Below, in pieces: positions 1 to 8,014 of a stretch of DNA of 30,429 nt (its first letter is position 1; each line of letters starts with the position of its first letter). A model generated the notes under the pieces. It ran no database searches, had not been told where the DNA came from, and saw nothing but the letters and a program-made list of their open reading frames with translations. Source of the stretch: Parvibaculum sp036499025. GTDB taxonomy: Bacteria; Pseudomonadota; Alphaproteobacteria; Parvibaculales; Parvibaculaceae. The stretch lies in contig DASYEM010000031.1 in assembly GCA_036499025.1 (NCBI GenBank), positions 1-30,429 on the forward strand, in the 5' to 3' direction. The translations under genes and the position numbers were made by a program.

Positions 1-19
1 CCCGGGAACAAGTCCCGGG
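1..19. repeat. Short GC-rich palindrome (possible REP element, window edge)
   Basis: The arms CCCGGGA (1-7) and TCCCGGG (13-19) are perfect inverted repeats around a 5-base loop. It lies 42 bases beyond the stop codon of the DUF1398 gene, on that gene's downstream side. It could be a transcript-end hairpin or part of a dispersed palindromic repeat cut by the window edge. No T-run is visible inside the window. Confidence 0.4.
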
Positions 20-60
20 ATGACAACTATTGTTGCATGGAGAGATGAGAGACGGAGAAC

Positions 61-438
61 TTACTTCCCGCCGGGGAAGGGCTCGACCAGCTCGTCGCCG
101 TCGCGGCCCGTATAGATCACCTTGCGTCCATTGATATAGACGCTGTAGCTGGCGACGCCGGCTTCCATGATCTGCTTCAGAAATTCGGGATAGTTGGTCT
201 TGCCTGCCTGCACCGATTTGAGCGCGGCCTTGAGACCGGCTTCCGAAAAACGCGGCGCGACTTCCTGCATCGGATCGAGCGCGATCTCGTCCTGCAGCGT
301 TTCGTCATCGGTGCCGTAAAGCGTCCGCTCGAACCGGATGAGATCGACAATATAACGCACGACACCGGCTTCCGTCAGTTGCACAACGGCCTGCGGAAAT
401 GTCAGTCCATGTGCCGACTTGATTAGCTTCTCGTCCAT
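61..438 (-). CDS. DUF1398 family protein (YbcV-like), 125 aa
   Basis: A small soluble protein of the DUF1398 family, whose biochemical function is not known. The recognisable part is the C-terminal half, with the pattern Y-x2-FL-x2-IM-x-AGV-x2-Y-x-V followed by NGRKVIYTGRDGDE and a terminal EPFPGG (about residues 85-124). The chosen start is the ATG at 438, preceded by GGGGAG about 6 bases upstream; the frame stays open further upstream, but that stretch overlaps the next gene and is low-complexity Arg-rich translation, so I leave it out. It is the last gene of a minus-strand run (radA-cvpA-purF-SDR) and lies 23 bases after the SDR stop, so it is probably co-transcribed. No signal peptide or membrane segment is seen. 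Confidence 0.82.
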   Translation of the reverse strand: MDEKLIKSAHGLTFPQAVVQLTEAGVVRYIVDLIRFERTLYGTDDETLQDEIALDPMQEVAPRFSEAGLKAALKSVQAGKTNYPEFLKQIMEAGVASYSVYINGRKVIYTGRDGDELVEPFPGGK

Positions 439-461
439 CGGCCCCGCTCCCCGGAGTTCTA

Positions 462-1181
462 TTATGCTTTGACGCGAGCGAACTCGACAATCTCGCCGTT
501 CTTCATGCAGCTTGCCACGGCAAGGTCGATGAAAAGCGGCACCAGATCGGCGGGCTTTGTCAGCGTCGTCGGATCTTCGCCCGGCATGGCCTGCTTGCGC
601 ATCGCGGTGCGCGTCGGACCGGGGCTGATGAGATTGGCGCGGATGCTCGTATTGGCGCATTCCGCCGCCCAGGTCTTGACGATCGCCTCAAGCGCCGCCT
701 TGCTCATCGCATAGCCGCCCCAATAGGGCTTGTTCTTATGGGCTGCGCCGGACGTCACGAAAATCGCGCGGCCTGCGTCGGAGCGTTTCAGCAATGGCTC
801 GAAGGAACGGATCAGCCGCCAGTTCGCGGTGATGTTGGTTGCGACGACCTTGTCCCAGGCTTTCACTTCCATATGGCTGACGGGCGTCAAGGTGCCGAGC
901 GAACCCGCATTGCCGACCAGCACATCAAGCTTGCCCCAGCGTTCGTAGATATTCGCCCCGAGCCGGTCGATGGCGTCGAAGTCGGTGAGATCGAGCGGCA
1001 CCAATGTCGCCTTGCCGCCGATTTTGCTGATCTCATCGTCGACTTCTTCAAGCCCGCCGACGGTCCGCGAGACGAGGATCACATGCGCACCTTCGGCTGC
1101 GAAGCCGAGCGCGACGGCGCGACCGATGCCGCGCGATGCGCCGGTGATGACCGCGATGCGATCCTGTAGCCGTCCGCTCAT
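462..1181 (-). CDS. Short-chain dehydrogenase/reductase (SDR), 239 aa
   Basis: A classical SDR, a cytoplasmic NAD(P)-dependent oxidoreductase. Visible motifs are the cofactor-binding TGASRGIG (13-20), NAG (91-93), the catalytic Ser144 in FVTSG, and Tyr157-x3-Lys161 in YAMSK, followed by SPGP (186-189). D63-L-T-D resembles the adenine-ring contact of classical SDRs. Length is normal for the family. It follows purF by only 10 bases, so it is very likely in the purF transcript. The substrate cannot be read from sequence; the sequence is YciK-like in general type, and the C-terminal region after residue 190 lacks the usual FabG ending. The ATG at 1181 has a weak purine-rich AAGAG upstream, consistent with translation coupled to purF. 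Confidence 0.9.
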   Translation of the reverse strand: MSGRLQDRIAVITGASRGIGRAVALGFAAEGAHVILVSRTVGGLEEVDDEISKIGGKATLVPLDLTDFDAIDRLGANIYERWGKLDVLVGNAGSLGTLTPVSHMEVKAWDKVVATNITANWRLIRSFEPLLKRSDAGRAIFVTSGAAHKNKPYWGGYAMSKAALEAIVKTWAAECANTSIRANLISPGPTRTAMRKQAMPGEDPTTLTKPADLVPLFIDLAVASCMKNGEIVEFARVKA

Positions 1182-1191
1182 GTGAATGCTC

Positions 1192-2736
1192 TTACGCGAT
1201 CTCGGCGAGCAGCGACAATTGCCGCGTGCGTTGTTCGCCGTTTCGGTCGGTCAGGGGCGTTGGATAGTCGCCGGTGAAGCAATGGTCGGTGAATTGCGGG
1301 TGTTCTTGATCGCGATGCGGATAGCCCATCGCGCGATAGAGACCATCGACCGAGATGAAGGCAAGGCTGTCGACGCCGATGTAATCGCGCATGCCCGCAA
1401 TGTCGTATTGCGCGGCGAGAAGCTGTTCGCGCTCCGGCGTGTCGATGCCGTAGAAATCGGGATGCGTGATCGGCGGACTGGCGATGCGCATATGCACTTC
1501 TTTTGCGCCGGCTTCATACATCATCTTCACGATCTTGACCGACGTGGTGCCGCGTACGATCGAATCGTCGATGAGGATGATGCGCTTGCCCTCGACAACG
1601 GCGCGGTTGGCGTTGTGCTTCAGCTTCACGCCGAGCTGGCGAATATGCTGGGTCGGCTCGATGAAAGTGCGGCCCACATAATGATTGCGGATGATGCCGA
1701 GCTCGAAGGGAATGCCGCTCTCCGTCGCATAACCGATGGCGGCGGGAACGCCCGAATCCGGCACGGGAATGACGACATCGGCCTCGACGCCGCTCTCGCG
1801 GGCGAGTTCGCGGCCAAGCTGCTTGCGCACATTATAGACCGAGCGACCGCCGACGATGCTGTCGGGGCGGGCGAAGTAAATATATTCAAAGACGCAAGGC
1901 CGGGGATGCTGGGCAGGGAAGGGCCGGATCGACTCAATGCCTTCGCGCGTGCAGACGACGATTTCGCCGGGTTCGATCTCACGCACGAAATCGGCGCCGA
2001 TAATGTCGAGCGCCACCGTTTCCGAGCAGAGGATCGGGGCCCCGGCAAGGCGGCCGAGAATGAGCGGACGAATGCCGAGCGGGTCACGCGCGCCGATGAG
2101 TTTCTTCGGCGTCATGGCGACCAGCGCATAGGCGCCTTCGATCTGGCGCAGCGCATCGACGAAACGGTCCATCACGCGGGGACTGCGGCTGCGGGCGACG
2201 AGTTGCAGGATCGTCTCGGTATCGGAGGTCGATTGGAAGATCGAACCGGCGCGAACCAGCTCGTTCCTGATCGTCATCGCATTGGTCAGATTGCCGTTAT
2301 GGGCGATGGCGAAACCGCCGCCCCAGAGATCGGCAAAGAGCGGCTGCACATTGCGCAGGATCGTCTCGCCCGTCGTCGAATAGCGCACATGACCGATGGC
2401 CAGATCGCCCTTGAGGCGCTCCATGACCTTCTCGCTCGAGAAGTGGTCGCCGACGAGACCGAGACGCCGCTCGGAATGGAACTGCACACCGTCATAAGAG
2501 ACGATGCCCGCCGCTTCCTGGCCGCGATGCTGGAGCGCGTGAAGTCCTAGCGCGGTAAGCGCAGCGGCGTCGGGATGTCCAAAAACACCGAACACGCCGC
2601 ACTCTTCGCGCAGCGTGTCGCCATGTAGTTCGTCGTCGGTAATTGTGGTCAAGATTTTGGCAGGAGCTTGCTGGGATTTTCGTAGGCTCTCATCCCGGAA
2701 TGTTTCCGAAAGAGAGAGAGACAACTGCTTCTGCAT
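1192..2736 (-). CDS. purF: Amidophosphoribosyltransferase PurF, 514 aa
   Basis: Catalyses the first committed step of purine synthesis: PRPP plus glutamine gives 5-phosphoribosylamine. The N-terminal Ntn glutaminase domain begins at Cys46 (REEC-GVFG), which must be exposed by removal of a 45-residue leader. That is longer than the roughly 11-residue propeptide of the Bacillus enzyme, so the annotated start may be too far upstream. The PRTase domain carries the PRPP loop IDDSIVRGTT (389-398) and the conserved CVFEYIYFARPDS (281-293). It lies 44 bases after cvpA, the same pairing as the cvpA-purF operon of enterobacteria. Of the four iron-sulfur ligands known in Bacillus PurF, only the equivalents of two appear present (Cys281, Cys486), so a 4Fe-4S cluster is unlikely. 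Confidence 0.97.
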   Translation of the reverse strand: MQKQLSLSLSETFRDESLRKSQQAPAKILTTITDDELHGDTLREECGVFGVFGHPDAAALTALGLHALQHRGQEAAGIVSYDGVQFHSERRLGLVGDHFSSEKVMERLKGDLAIGHVRYSTTGETILRNVQPLFADLWGGGFAIAHNGNLTNAMTIRNELVRAGSIFQSTSDTETILQLVARSRSPRVMDRFVDALRQIEGAYALVAMTPKKLIGARDPLGIRPLILGRLAGAPILCSETVALDIIGADFVREIEPGEIVVCTREGIESIRPFPAQHPRPCVFEYIYFARPDSIVGGRSVYNVRKQLGRELARESGVEADVVIPVPDSGVPAAIGYATESGIPFELGIIRNHYVGRTFIEPTQHIRQLGVKLKHNANRAVVEGKRIILIDDSIVRGTTSVKIVKMMYEAGAKEVHMRIASPPITHPDFYGIDTPEREQLLAAQYDIAGMRDYIGVDSLAFISVDGLYRAMGYPHRDQEHPQFTDHCFTGDYPTPLTDRNGEQRTRQLSLLAEIA

Positions 2737-2780
2737 ACGATGCGCTCCGACCGGGGACCGTCACTCCCCAATGAAACCAT

Positions 2781-3461
2781 TTACTCCGCATTCTCGAAAA
2801 GTCGATCGAGCCCCTTGCGTTCGGAGGTGTTATAGCCCGGGGCCTTACCCGTGTCAGCGCCCGATTTGGGCGTTGTCGTGGCGGGCGGATTAGCCGCAGG
2901 CGCGCTCGGCGCGGGCTGCTGCGTCTCATAAACCGGCTCGCGGGTGGGCGACTCACGTCGCCTCAGAGTGCCGCGCTGCGGTTCCGCTGGCGCCAGGGTA
3001 AACAACGTCGCCGCCGACCTTTCGACCAGAGGCCGAAGTTTGGCATTTCTGATCCAGTCGGGCTGTTCGGCTGGATTGGGAACCAGCCATGCGAAAAATA
3101 GGTATGCGACGGTGACAATCAAGAGCCCGCGAACGAGGCCGAAAAGGAAGCCCAGCGTCTTGTCGAGCGTTTCGGCCTGCTCGAAAAGGCCGAGCAGGTG
3201 GCCTGCCCAGCGCGCGGTGAATGCCGCAACAATCAGATAACCAACGACAAAAATGACGAGCGCCGCCACCACGGCGGCAAGCCAGTCGGGAGAAATGAAG
3301 CCGCGGAAAATGGGCGTCGCATAGGGAAAGAGCCAGAGCGCCGCCAACGCACCGACAACCCAGGCGAGAATCGACAGGACCTCGCTGGTGAAGCCGCGCA
3401 GAAATGCGAGCACACTGGAAATCGCGAGAACCGCGATGATGATGCCGTCAAAGAGCGTCAA
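2781..3461 (-). CDS. cvpA: CvpA family inner-membrane protein, 226 aa
   Basis: A colicin V production-type membrane protein. The family is tied to envelope stress tolerance and is often next to purF, but its mechanism is unresolved. Four hydrophobic segments lie at about residues 4-24, 29-47, 60-80 and 102-125, followed by a long Pro/Ala/Thr-rich tail (about 165-226) that is longer than in the E. coli protein. I choose the TTG at 3461 (reading MTLFDGIIIAVL), because AGGGAGA lies about 7 bases upstream and any earlier start would run into radA. It starts 25 bases after the radA stop and ends 44 bases before purF, so a radA-cvpA-purF operon is likely. Confidence 0.9.
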   Translation of the reverse strand: MTLFDGIIIAVLAISSVLAFLRGFTSEVLSILAWVVGALAALWLFPYATPIFRGFISPDWLAAVVAALVIFVVGYLIVAAFTARWAGHLLGLFEQAETLDKTLGFLFGLVRGLLIVTVAYLFFAWLVPNPAEQPDWIRNAKLRPLVERSAATLFTLAPAEPQRGTLRRRESPTREPVYETQQPAPSAPAANPPATTTPKSGADTGKAPGYNTSERKGLDRLFENAE

Positions 3462-3486
3462 TTCGTCTCTCCCTGAGACAAGCCTA

Positions 3487-4905
3487 TCATATCTCGTCAG
3501 CCTTCGGCTTCGGGCCACGCGGCTTGGCGGCCGCCGCGAGGTTCGCCACAAGTCCGGCGAGATCGGAAATCTCGGTTAATTCAAGCCCTGTGGAAGGGCG
3601 CTGGCGGGCGGTGGAGGCGGGTAGAATGGCCCGTTTGAAGCCTAGTTTTTCGGCTTCTTTAAGGCGCGCTTCCATCTGGCTGACCGGCCTTATGGCTCCC
3701 GACAGGCTGATCTCACCGAAAATGACGCAATCGCGTGGCAACGGAGCCCCGGTGATGGAGGAGACGAGGGCGCCGGCCACCGCGAGATCGGCAGCGGGCT
3801 CATTGATTCGCAACCCGCCCGCGACATTGAGATAGACATCCTGCCCGCCGAGCGACAATCCGCAGCGCGCGTCGAGCACGGCCAGCACCATCGACAAGCG
3901 GCCGGAATCCCAGCCGACGACAGCCCGGCGCGGCGTACCGAGCGAGCTTTGCGCGACCAGCGCCTGAATTTCGACGAGGACGGGCCGCGTGCCCTCGATC
4001 CCGGCAAAGACGGCTGAACCGTTGGTGTCGCCGTCCCGTTCGCCGAGAAACAGGGCGGAGGGGTTCGGCACCTCCTGCAACCCGAGTTCGCCCATCTCGA
4101 AAACGCCGATCTCGTTGGCGGGACCGAAGCGGTTTTTGACGGCGCGCAGGATGCGGAATTGATGGCCGCGCTCGCCTTCGAAATAGATCACCGCATCGAC
4201 CATGTGCTCGACGACGCGCGGACCGGCGATCTGCCCATCCTTGGTGACGTGGCCGACCAGGATCACAGCCGTTCCGTGCCGCTTGGCGAAACGCACGAGG
4301 TCCTGCGCCGTTGCCCGCACTTGCGTGACGGTGCCGGGCGCGCTTTCCAGCGCTTCGGTCCACATCGTCTGGATGGAGTCGATGACGACGGCGGCGGGCG
4401 GCTTGCCGCCTTCGAGCGTCGCGATGATGTCCTTGAGGTTCGTCTCCGCGCCGAGCTGCACCGGCGCATCGGCAAGGCCGAGACGGCGCGCGCGCATCCG
4501 CACCTGCGCAATCGCTTCTTCGCCGGATATGTAAACGACATCCGCGCCGCGCTTTCCGAGCGCCGCCATGGCCTGCAACAGCAATGTTGATTTGCCGATG
4601 CCCGGATCGCCGCCGATGAGCAGCGCCGAGCCCGGCACCAGCCCGCCGCCGCAAACGCGGTCGAATTCAGCGACGCCGGTGACGAGGCGCGGCGGGTCAG
4701 CCGTTTCGCCCGCCATGGCGACCAGCGCGATGTGACGGCCCTTGGTCTTGCCGACAAGCTGCGGCGGCCCGCCCGCGACGCCCGAGCTTGTCCCGGCTTC
4801 CTCGACGATGGTGTTCCACTCGCCGCAGGACTCGCAACGTCCCGCCCAGCGGGACGTGACCGCGCCGCAGGATTGGCAAGTGAACTGTCGGGACGCGCGT
4901 GCCAT
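3487..4905 (-). CDS. radA: DNA repair protein RadA (Sms), 472 aa
   Basis: RadA is a RecA-like ATPase that promotes branch migration of recombination intermediates. Domain order is complete: an N-terminal C4 zinc finger (Cys10, Cys13, Cys24, Cys27), the Walker A motif GGDPGIGKST (98-107), the RadA-specific KNRFG motif (257-261), and a C-terminal Lon-like domain (after about residue 290) without an obvious protease role. Length is typical. The start is the ATG at 4905, with AAGAAGGAA just upstream; a TTG sits directly before it and would add one residue. It heads the radA-cvpA-purF-SDR-DUF1398 run, and 83 bases separate it from the upstream MATE gene. Confidence 0.97.
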   Translation of the reverse strand: MARASRQFTCQSCGAVTSRWAGRCESCGEWNTIVEEAGTSSGVAGGPPQLVGKTKGRHIALVAMAGETADPPRLVTGVAEFDRVCGGGLVPGSALLIGGDPGIGKSTLLLQAMAALGKRGADVVYISGEEAIAQVRMRARRLGLADAPVQLGAETNLKDIIATLEGGKPPAAVVIDSIQTMWTEALESAPGTVTQVRATAQDLVRFAKRHGTAVILVGHVTKDGQIAGPRVVEHMVDAVIYFEGERGHQFRILRAVKNRFGPANEIGVFEMGELGLQEVPNPSALFLGERDGDTNGSAVFAGIEGTRPVLVEIQALVAQSSLGTPRRAVVGWDSGRLSMVLAVLDARCGLSLGGQDVYLNVAGGLRINEPAADLAVAGALVSSITGAPLPRDCVIFGEISLSGAIRPVSQMEARLKEAEKLGFKRAILPASTARQRPSTGLELTEISDLAGLVANLAAAAKPRGPKPKADEI

Positions 4906-4988
4906 CAAATTCCTTCTTCTGCATTTCGGGGAGTTTGGCCCCGGAATCGATTCGCAGATTGTCCCCTATCTGGTAGCGGAAAACGCCA

Positions 4989-6359
4989 TCAGCGAACACC
5001 GTCGGCAATGATGGTGTCCTGCGTCACCTGGGCGACTTCCTTGTCGCTTTCGGTGAGGCGCGTGTTCTTCCAGCCGCCGCGCGCGAACCAGCATATGGAA
5101 ATGATGGCGACGAGAATATTGGTGACCGGGAACGACCACCACAATCCGTCCACGCCCAGCGTGCCGTGCTTGGAAAGAACATAGGCCAGCGGAAACTGGA
5201 TCACCCATTGCGACACCAGCGCGATGACCATCGCGCTCAGCATATTGCCCGACGCGCGGAACGCCGAAACGACGCAAAGCTGAATGCCGATGCCACCCCA
5301 GGCGAGCGCCATGATGCGAATGAAATGCGCGCCCCGGGAAATGACGTCGGCATCGTTCGGAACGAAAAACGCCACGATATGAGGTGCAAAAATATAGGCG
5401 ACGAGGCCCGCGAAACTGAGAATGCCAAAGCCCAGAACCGTGCCGAGAAATGTGATCCGCGATGCGCGTTCGATATTGCCAGCGCCGATGTTCTGGCCGA
5501 CCAGCGTCGCGACGGCCATCGACATGCCCATCGCCGGAATGGTGACGACCTGCAATACGTTCGACCCGACGCCATAGGCGGCGATCGTTTCCGTGCCGAA
5601 GCTTGCCACCAGAAACGACATGACCATCAGCCCCAGCCCGCGCGTTGATAATTCCACCGACCCCGGAAATCCGAGAAAGAAGGCGCGTTTGATGTAGGGA
5701 AGATCCGGTGCGAAAGCGCGCCACTCGATCTGGATGCCGTATCGCCCATGCAGAAATATGCCGATGCCGATCACGGCGGCGATTGCTTGCGTTACCAGCG
5801 TGGCGAGCGCAGCGCCCATGACGCCGAGGCCCGGCATCGCGCCCCATCCGAAAATGAAAAGCGGATCGAGCGCGAAATTCAGCGCCACCGTTCCAGCGAC
5901 GATATAAAGAGGCATTTTCGTTTCGCCGACGCCGCGCATCAGCGCCTGAAACATCGCATAGGTGAACACGAAAATGATGCCGACGAACGAGACGCGCATG
6001 AAACCGAGCGCCGCCGCGTGAACGTCATCCGCGACGCCGAGCAGCGTCAGAAAGAACGGCGCCAGCATGTAACCGGCGGCGCCGAGAACCACTGAACTCG
6101 CGGCGACCATGACCATTGTCTGCGCAGCGACATGATTGACCATGTCCTGCATGCCTGCGCCCTTGTATTGCGAAATGAGCGTGGCGCCCGCCATTGCGAG
6201 GCCGGAGCCCAGCGCGATCACCAGAAACGTCACTGGAAAACTGATCGAAACCGCCGCGACAGCGGATGCGCCGAGCCGCCCGACCCAGAACGCGTCGGTC
6301 ATCTGGTAGCCGGTTTGCAGGATATTCCCGAGCATGATGGGAATGGCCAGCGTCACCAA
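4989..6359 (-). CDS. MATE family multidrug/organic-cation exporter (N-terminus uncertain)
   Basis: A multidrug and toxin extrusion transporter, an inner-membrane antiporter driven by Na+ or H+. The sequence has about twelve hydrophobic helices in two pseudo-repeated halves, with the first-helix signature LAIPIMLGNILQTGYQMTDAFWVGRLG and the second-half VATLVGQNIGAGN. The listed start is a TTG at 6359, giving 456 aa, but this begins inside the first helix. The same frame continues upstream with LFLEGPIARA, which matches the usual MATE N-terminus (EGPI before helix 1). No ATG, GTG or TTG occurs there in frame. A CTG at 6410 with AAGGA about 9 bases upstream would give 473 aa. The gene follows mlaF on the same strand; the substrate is unknown. 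Confidence 0.92.
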   Translation of the reverse strand: MVTLAIPIMLGNILQTGYQMTDAFWVGRLGASAVAAVSISFPVTFLVIALGSGLAMAGATLISQYKGAGMQDMVNHVAAQTMVMVAASSVVLGAAGYMLAPFFLTLLGVADDVHAAALGFMRVSFVGIIFVFTYAMFQALMRGVGETKMPLYIVAGTVALNFALDPLFIFGWGAMPGLGVMGAALATLVTQAIAAVIGIGIFLHGRYGIQIEWRAFAPDLPYIKRAFFLGFPGSVELSTRGLGLMVMSFLVASFGTETIAAYGVGSNVLQVVTIPAMGMSMAVATLVGQNIGAGNIERASRITFLGTVLGFGILSFAGLVAYIFAPHIVAFFVPNDADVISRGAHFIRIMALAWGGIGIQLCVVSAFRASGNMLSAMVIALVSQWVIQFPLAYVLSKHGTLGVDGLWWSFPVTNILVAIISICWFARGGWKNTRLTESDKEVAQVTQDTIIADGVR

Positions 6360-6442
6360 TGCCCGTGCTATCGGACCTTCCAGAAACAGTTTTTGGCGTG
6401 GGTCCAGCAGGTTGCGTTTTCCTTGAGGCGAAACTCTCGAGC

Positions 6443-7219
6443 TTATGGCTTCAGCACTTCCATTTTGATCGGTCCGGTGGCCCGGCCATGGATGAACTGA
6501 TCGACATAATCGTTGCCGCTCGCATCGATCTCGGCGCGCGGTCCCTTCCAGATGATCTGGCCCTTGTAAATCATCGCCAGCTCATCGGCGATCTTGCGCG
6601 CGCTGGCCATGTCATGCGTGATCGAAAGCGCGGTCGCGCCGAGGTCTTTCACGCTGTCGACGATGAGGTCGTTGATGACGTCGGCCATGATCGGATCGAG
6701 GCCCGTCGTCGGTTCATCGAAGAAGATGATTTCGGGATCCGCCGCGATGGCGCGGGCAAGGCCGACGCGCTTCTGCATGCCGCCCGAAAGCTCGGCCGGG
6801 TAAAGCCCGCCGACCTCCGCGCCGAGGCCCACCTTGGCGAGTTTGGCGTAAGCGATGTCCCGGGCTTCCTTGCGCTTCATCTTGCGGCCCTGAATGAGAC
6901 CGAAGGTGACGTTCTCCCAGACGCTCAGGCTGTCGAACAGCGCCGCGCCCTGAAACAGCATGCCGAATTTGCGCAAGGTTTCTTCGCGCTCGCCCGCGCT
7001 CATCTTCAGCACGTTCTTGCCGTCGACGAATATCTCGCCCTTGTCGGGCCGCAAAATGCCGAGCACGCATTTCAGCATCACCGATTTGCCGGTGCCCGAG
7101 CCGCCGATGACGACGAGCGATTTTTCGCGCGGCACGACGAGGCTCAGATTATCGAGCACCAGCTTCGGGCCAAAGCGCTTGGTGACGTTTTTCAGTTCGA
7201 TCTTGGGCAGGTCTGACAT
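6443..7219 (-). CDS. mlaF: MlaF-type ABC transporter ATP-binding protein, 258 aa
   Basis: ATPase subunit of an MCE/Mla-type lipid transporter acting at the inner membrane on glycerophospholipid traffic between the two membranes. All ABC motifs are seen: Walker A GGSGTGKS (39-46), Q-loop FQGAALFDSL (89-98), signature LSGGMQKR (144-151), Walker B IIFFDEP (164-170) and the H-loop His202. The GAALFDSLSVWENV stretch is typical of MlaF/Ttg2A. The start is the ATG at 7219 with GAGGG upstream; a GTG at 7231 overlapping the mlaE stop (GTGA) would add four residues. It is directly downstream of mlaE. No mlaD, mlaC or mlaB follows; a MATE gene does. Confidence 0.94.
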   Translation of the reverse strand: MSDLPKIELKNVTKRFGPKLVLDNLSLVVPREKSLVVIGGSGTGKSVMLKCVLGILRPDKGEIFVDGKNVLKMSAGEREETLRKFGMLFQGAALFDSLSVWENVTFGLIQGRKMKRKEARDIAYAKLAKVGLGAEVGGLYPAELSGGMQKRVGLARAIAADPEIIFFDEPTTGLDPIMADVINDLIVDSVKDLGATALSITHDMASARKIADELAMIYKGQIIWKGPRAEIDASGNDYVDQFIHGRATGPIKMEVLKP

Positions 7220-7227
7220 GTCGGCCC

Positions 7228-8001
7228 TCACTTCGCGAACAGCAGAGACGTCATCACATAGTTCGACGCCAGAATGAGGATCGAGGCGCTCACGACCGCA
7301 TTGGTCGTCGCCCGGCCGACGCCTTGCGCGCCGCCCTTGGAATTGAAGCCGTGGAAGCAGCCCATCAGCGCGATGATGAAGCCGAACACCGCCGCCTTGA
7401 TGAGGCCGGATGTCACGTCGCTCGACTTCAGGAAGCCCACCGTCGTCGAGATGTAAACGCCCGGATTGAAATGCAGGCTCGCGGTGCCGACAACGAAGCC
7501 GCCCATCACGCCGATGATGTCGGCGACGAGGACGAGCAGCGGCAGCGTCAGCACGGCGGCGACGACGCGCGGCGCGACGAGATACTTATAGGGGTTGGTC
7601 GAGAGCGTGGTCAGCGCGTCGATCTGTTCGGTGACGCGCATGGTGCCGAGTTCGGCGGCGATCGCGGCGGCGACGCGGCCGGCGACCATTAAGCCGCCAA
7701 GCACCGGCCCCAGTTCTCGCGTGATGCCGAGCGCGACAATGGTCGAGACGATGCTTTCGGAATTGATGTTGTTGCCGCCATAGTAAATCTGAAGCGCCAG
7801 CGCGCCGCCGGTGAAGAAGGCGGTTAGCGCGACGACCGGCAGCGAAAAATAACCGATCCGCATCATCTGCTGGCCGAGCAGCCGCCAGAAGAAGGGCGGG
7901 CGGAATACATGGCTGACGGCGTCCCAGCTGAAGAGCGCAACGCGCCCTATTTCGGCAAACAGGGCGAGGACCACCCGGCCGATAATTGCAAAAAAGTTCA
8001 A
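7228..8001 (-). CDS. mlaE: MlaE-type ABC transporter permease, 257 aa
   Basis: Permease subunit of the Mla/MCE family (MlaE, formerly Ttg2B). The family signature ELGTMRVTEQIDAL is at 117-130. Five or six hydrophobic segments are visible, including those around 5-25, 55-75, 100-116, 145-180 and 235-255, and the length is the family norm. The start is a TTG at 8001, with GGGGAG 4 bases before it; earlier in-frame ATG codons lie inside the alr coding sequence and would add a non-conserved stretch. It starts 13 bases after the alr stop and ends where mlaF begins, so alr-mlaE-mlaF look co-transcribed. The MCE-domain partner (MlaD) must be encoded elsewhere if it exists. Confidence 0.93.
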   Translation of the reverse strand: MNFFAIIGRVVLALFAEIGRVALFSWDAVSHVFRPPFFWRLLGQQMMRIGYFSLPVVALTAFFTGGALALQIYYGGNNINSESIVSTIVALGITRELGPVLGGLMVAGRVAAAIAAELGTMRVTEQIDALTTLSTNPYKYLVAPRVVAAVLTLPLLVLVADIIGVMGGFVVGTASLHFNPGVYISTTVGFLKSSDVTSGLIKAAVFGFIIALMGCFHGFNSKGGAQGVGRATTNAVVSASILILASNYVMTSLLFAK

Positions 8002-8014
8002 AGCTGCTCCCCGC

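Noticed and set aside
1186..2550. 454-residue open frame on the plus strand opposite purF
   Set aside because: It mirrors purF, is full of His/Arg/Asp/Ala without any domain, and the minus-strand purF has every catalytic motif.
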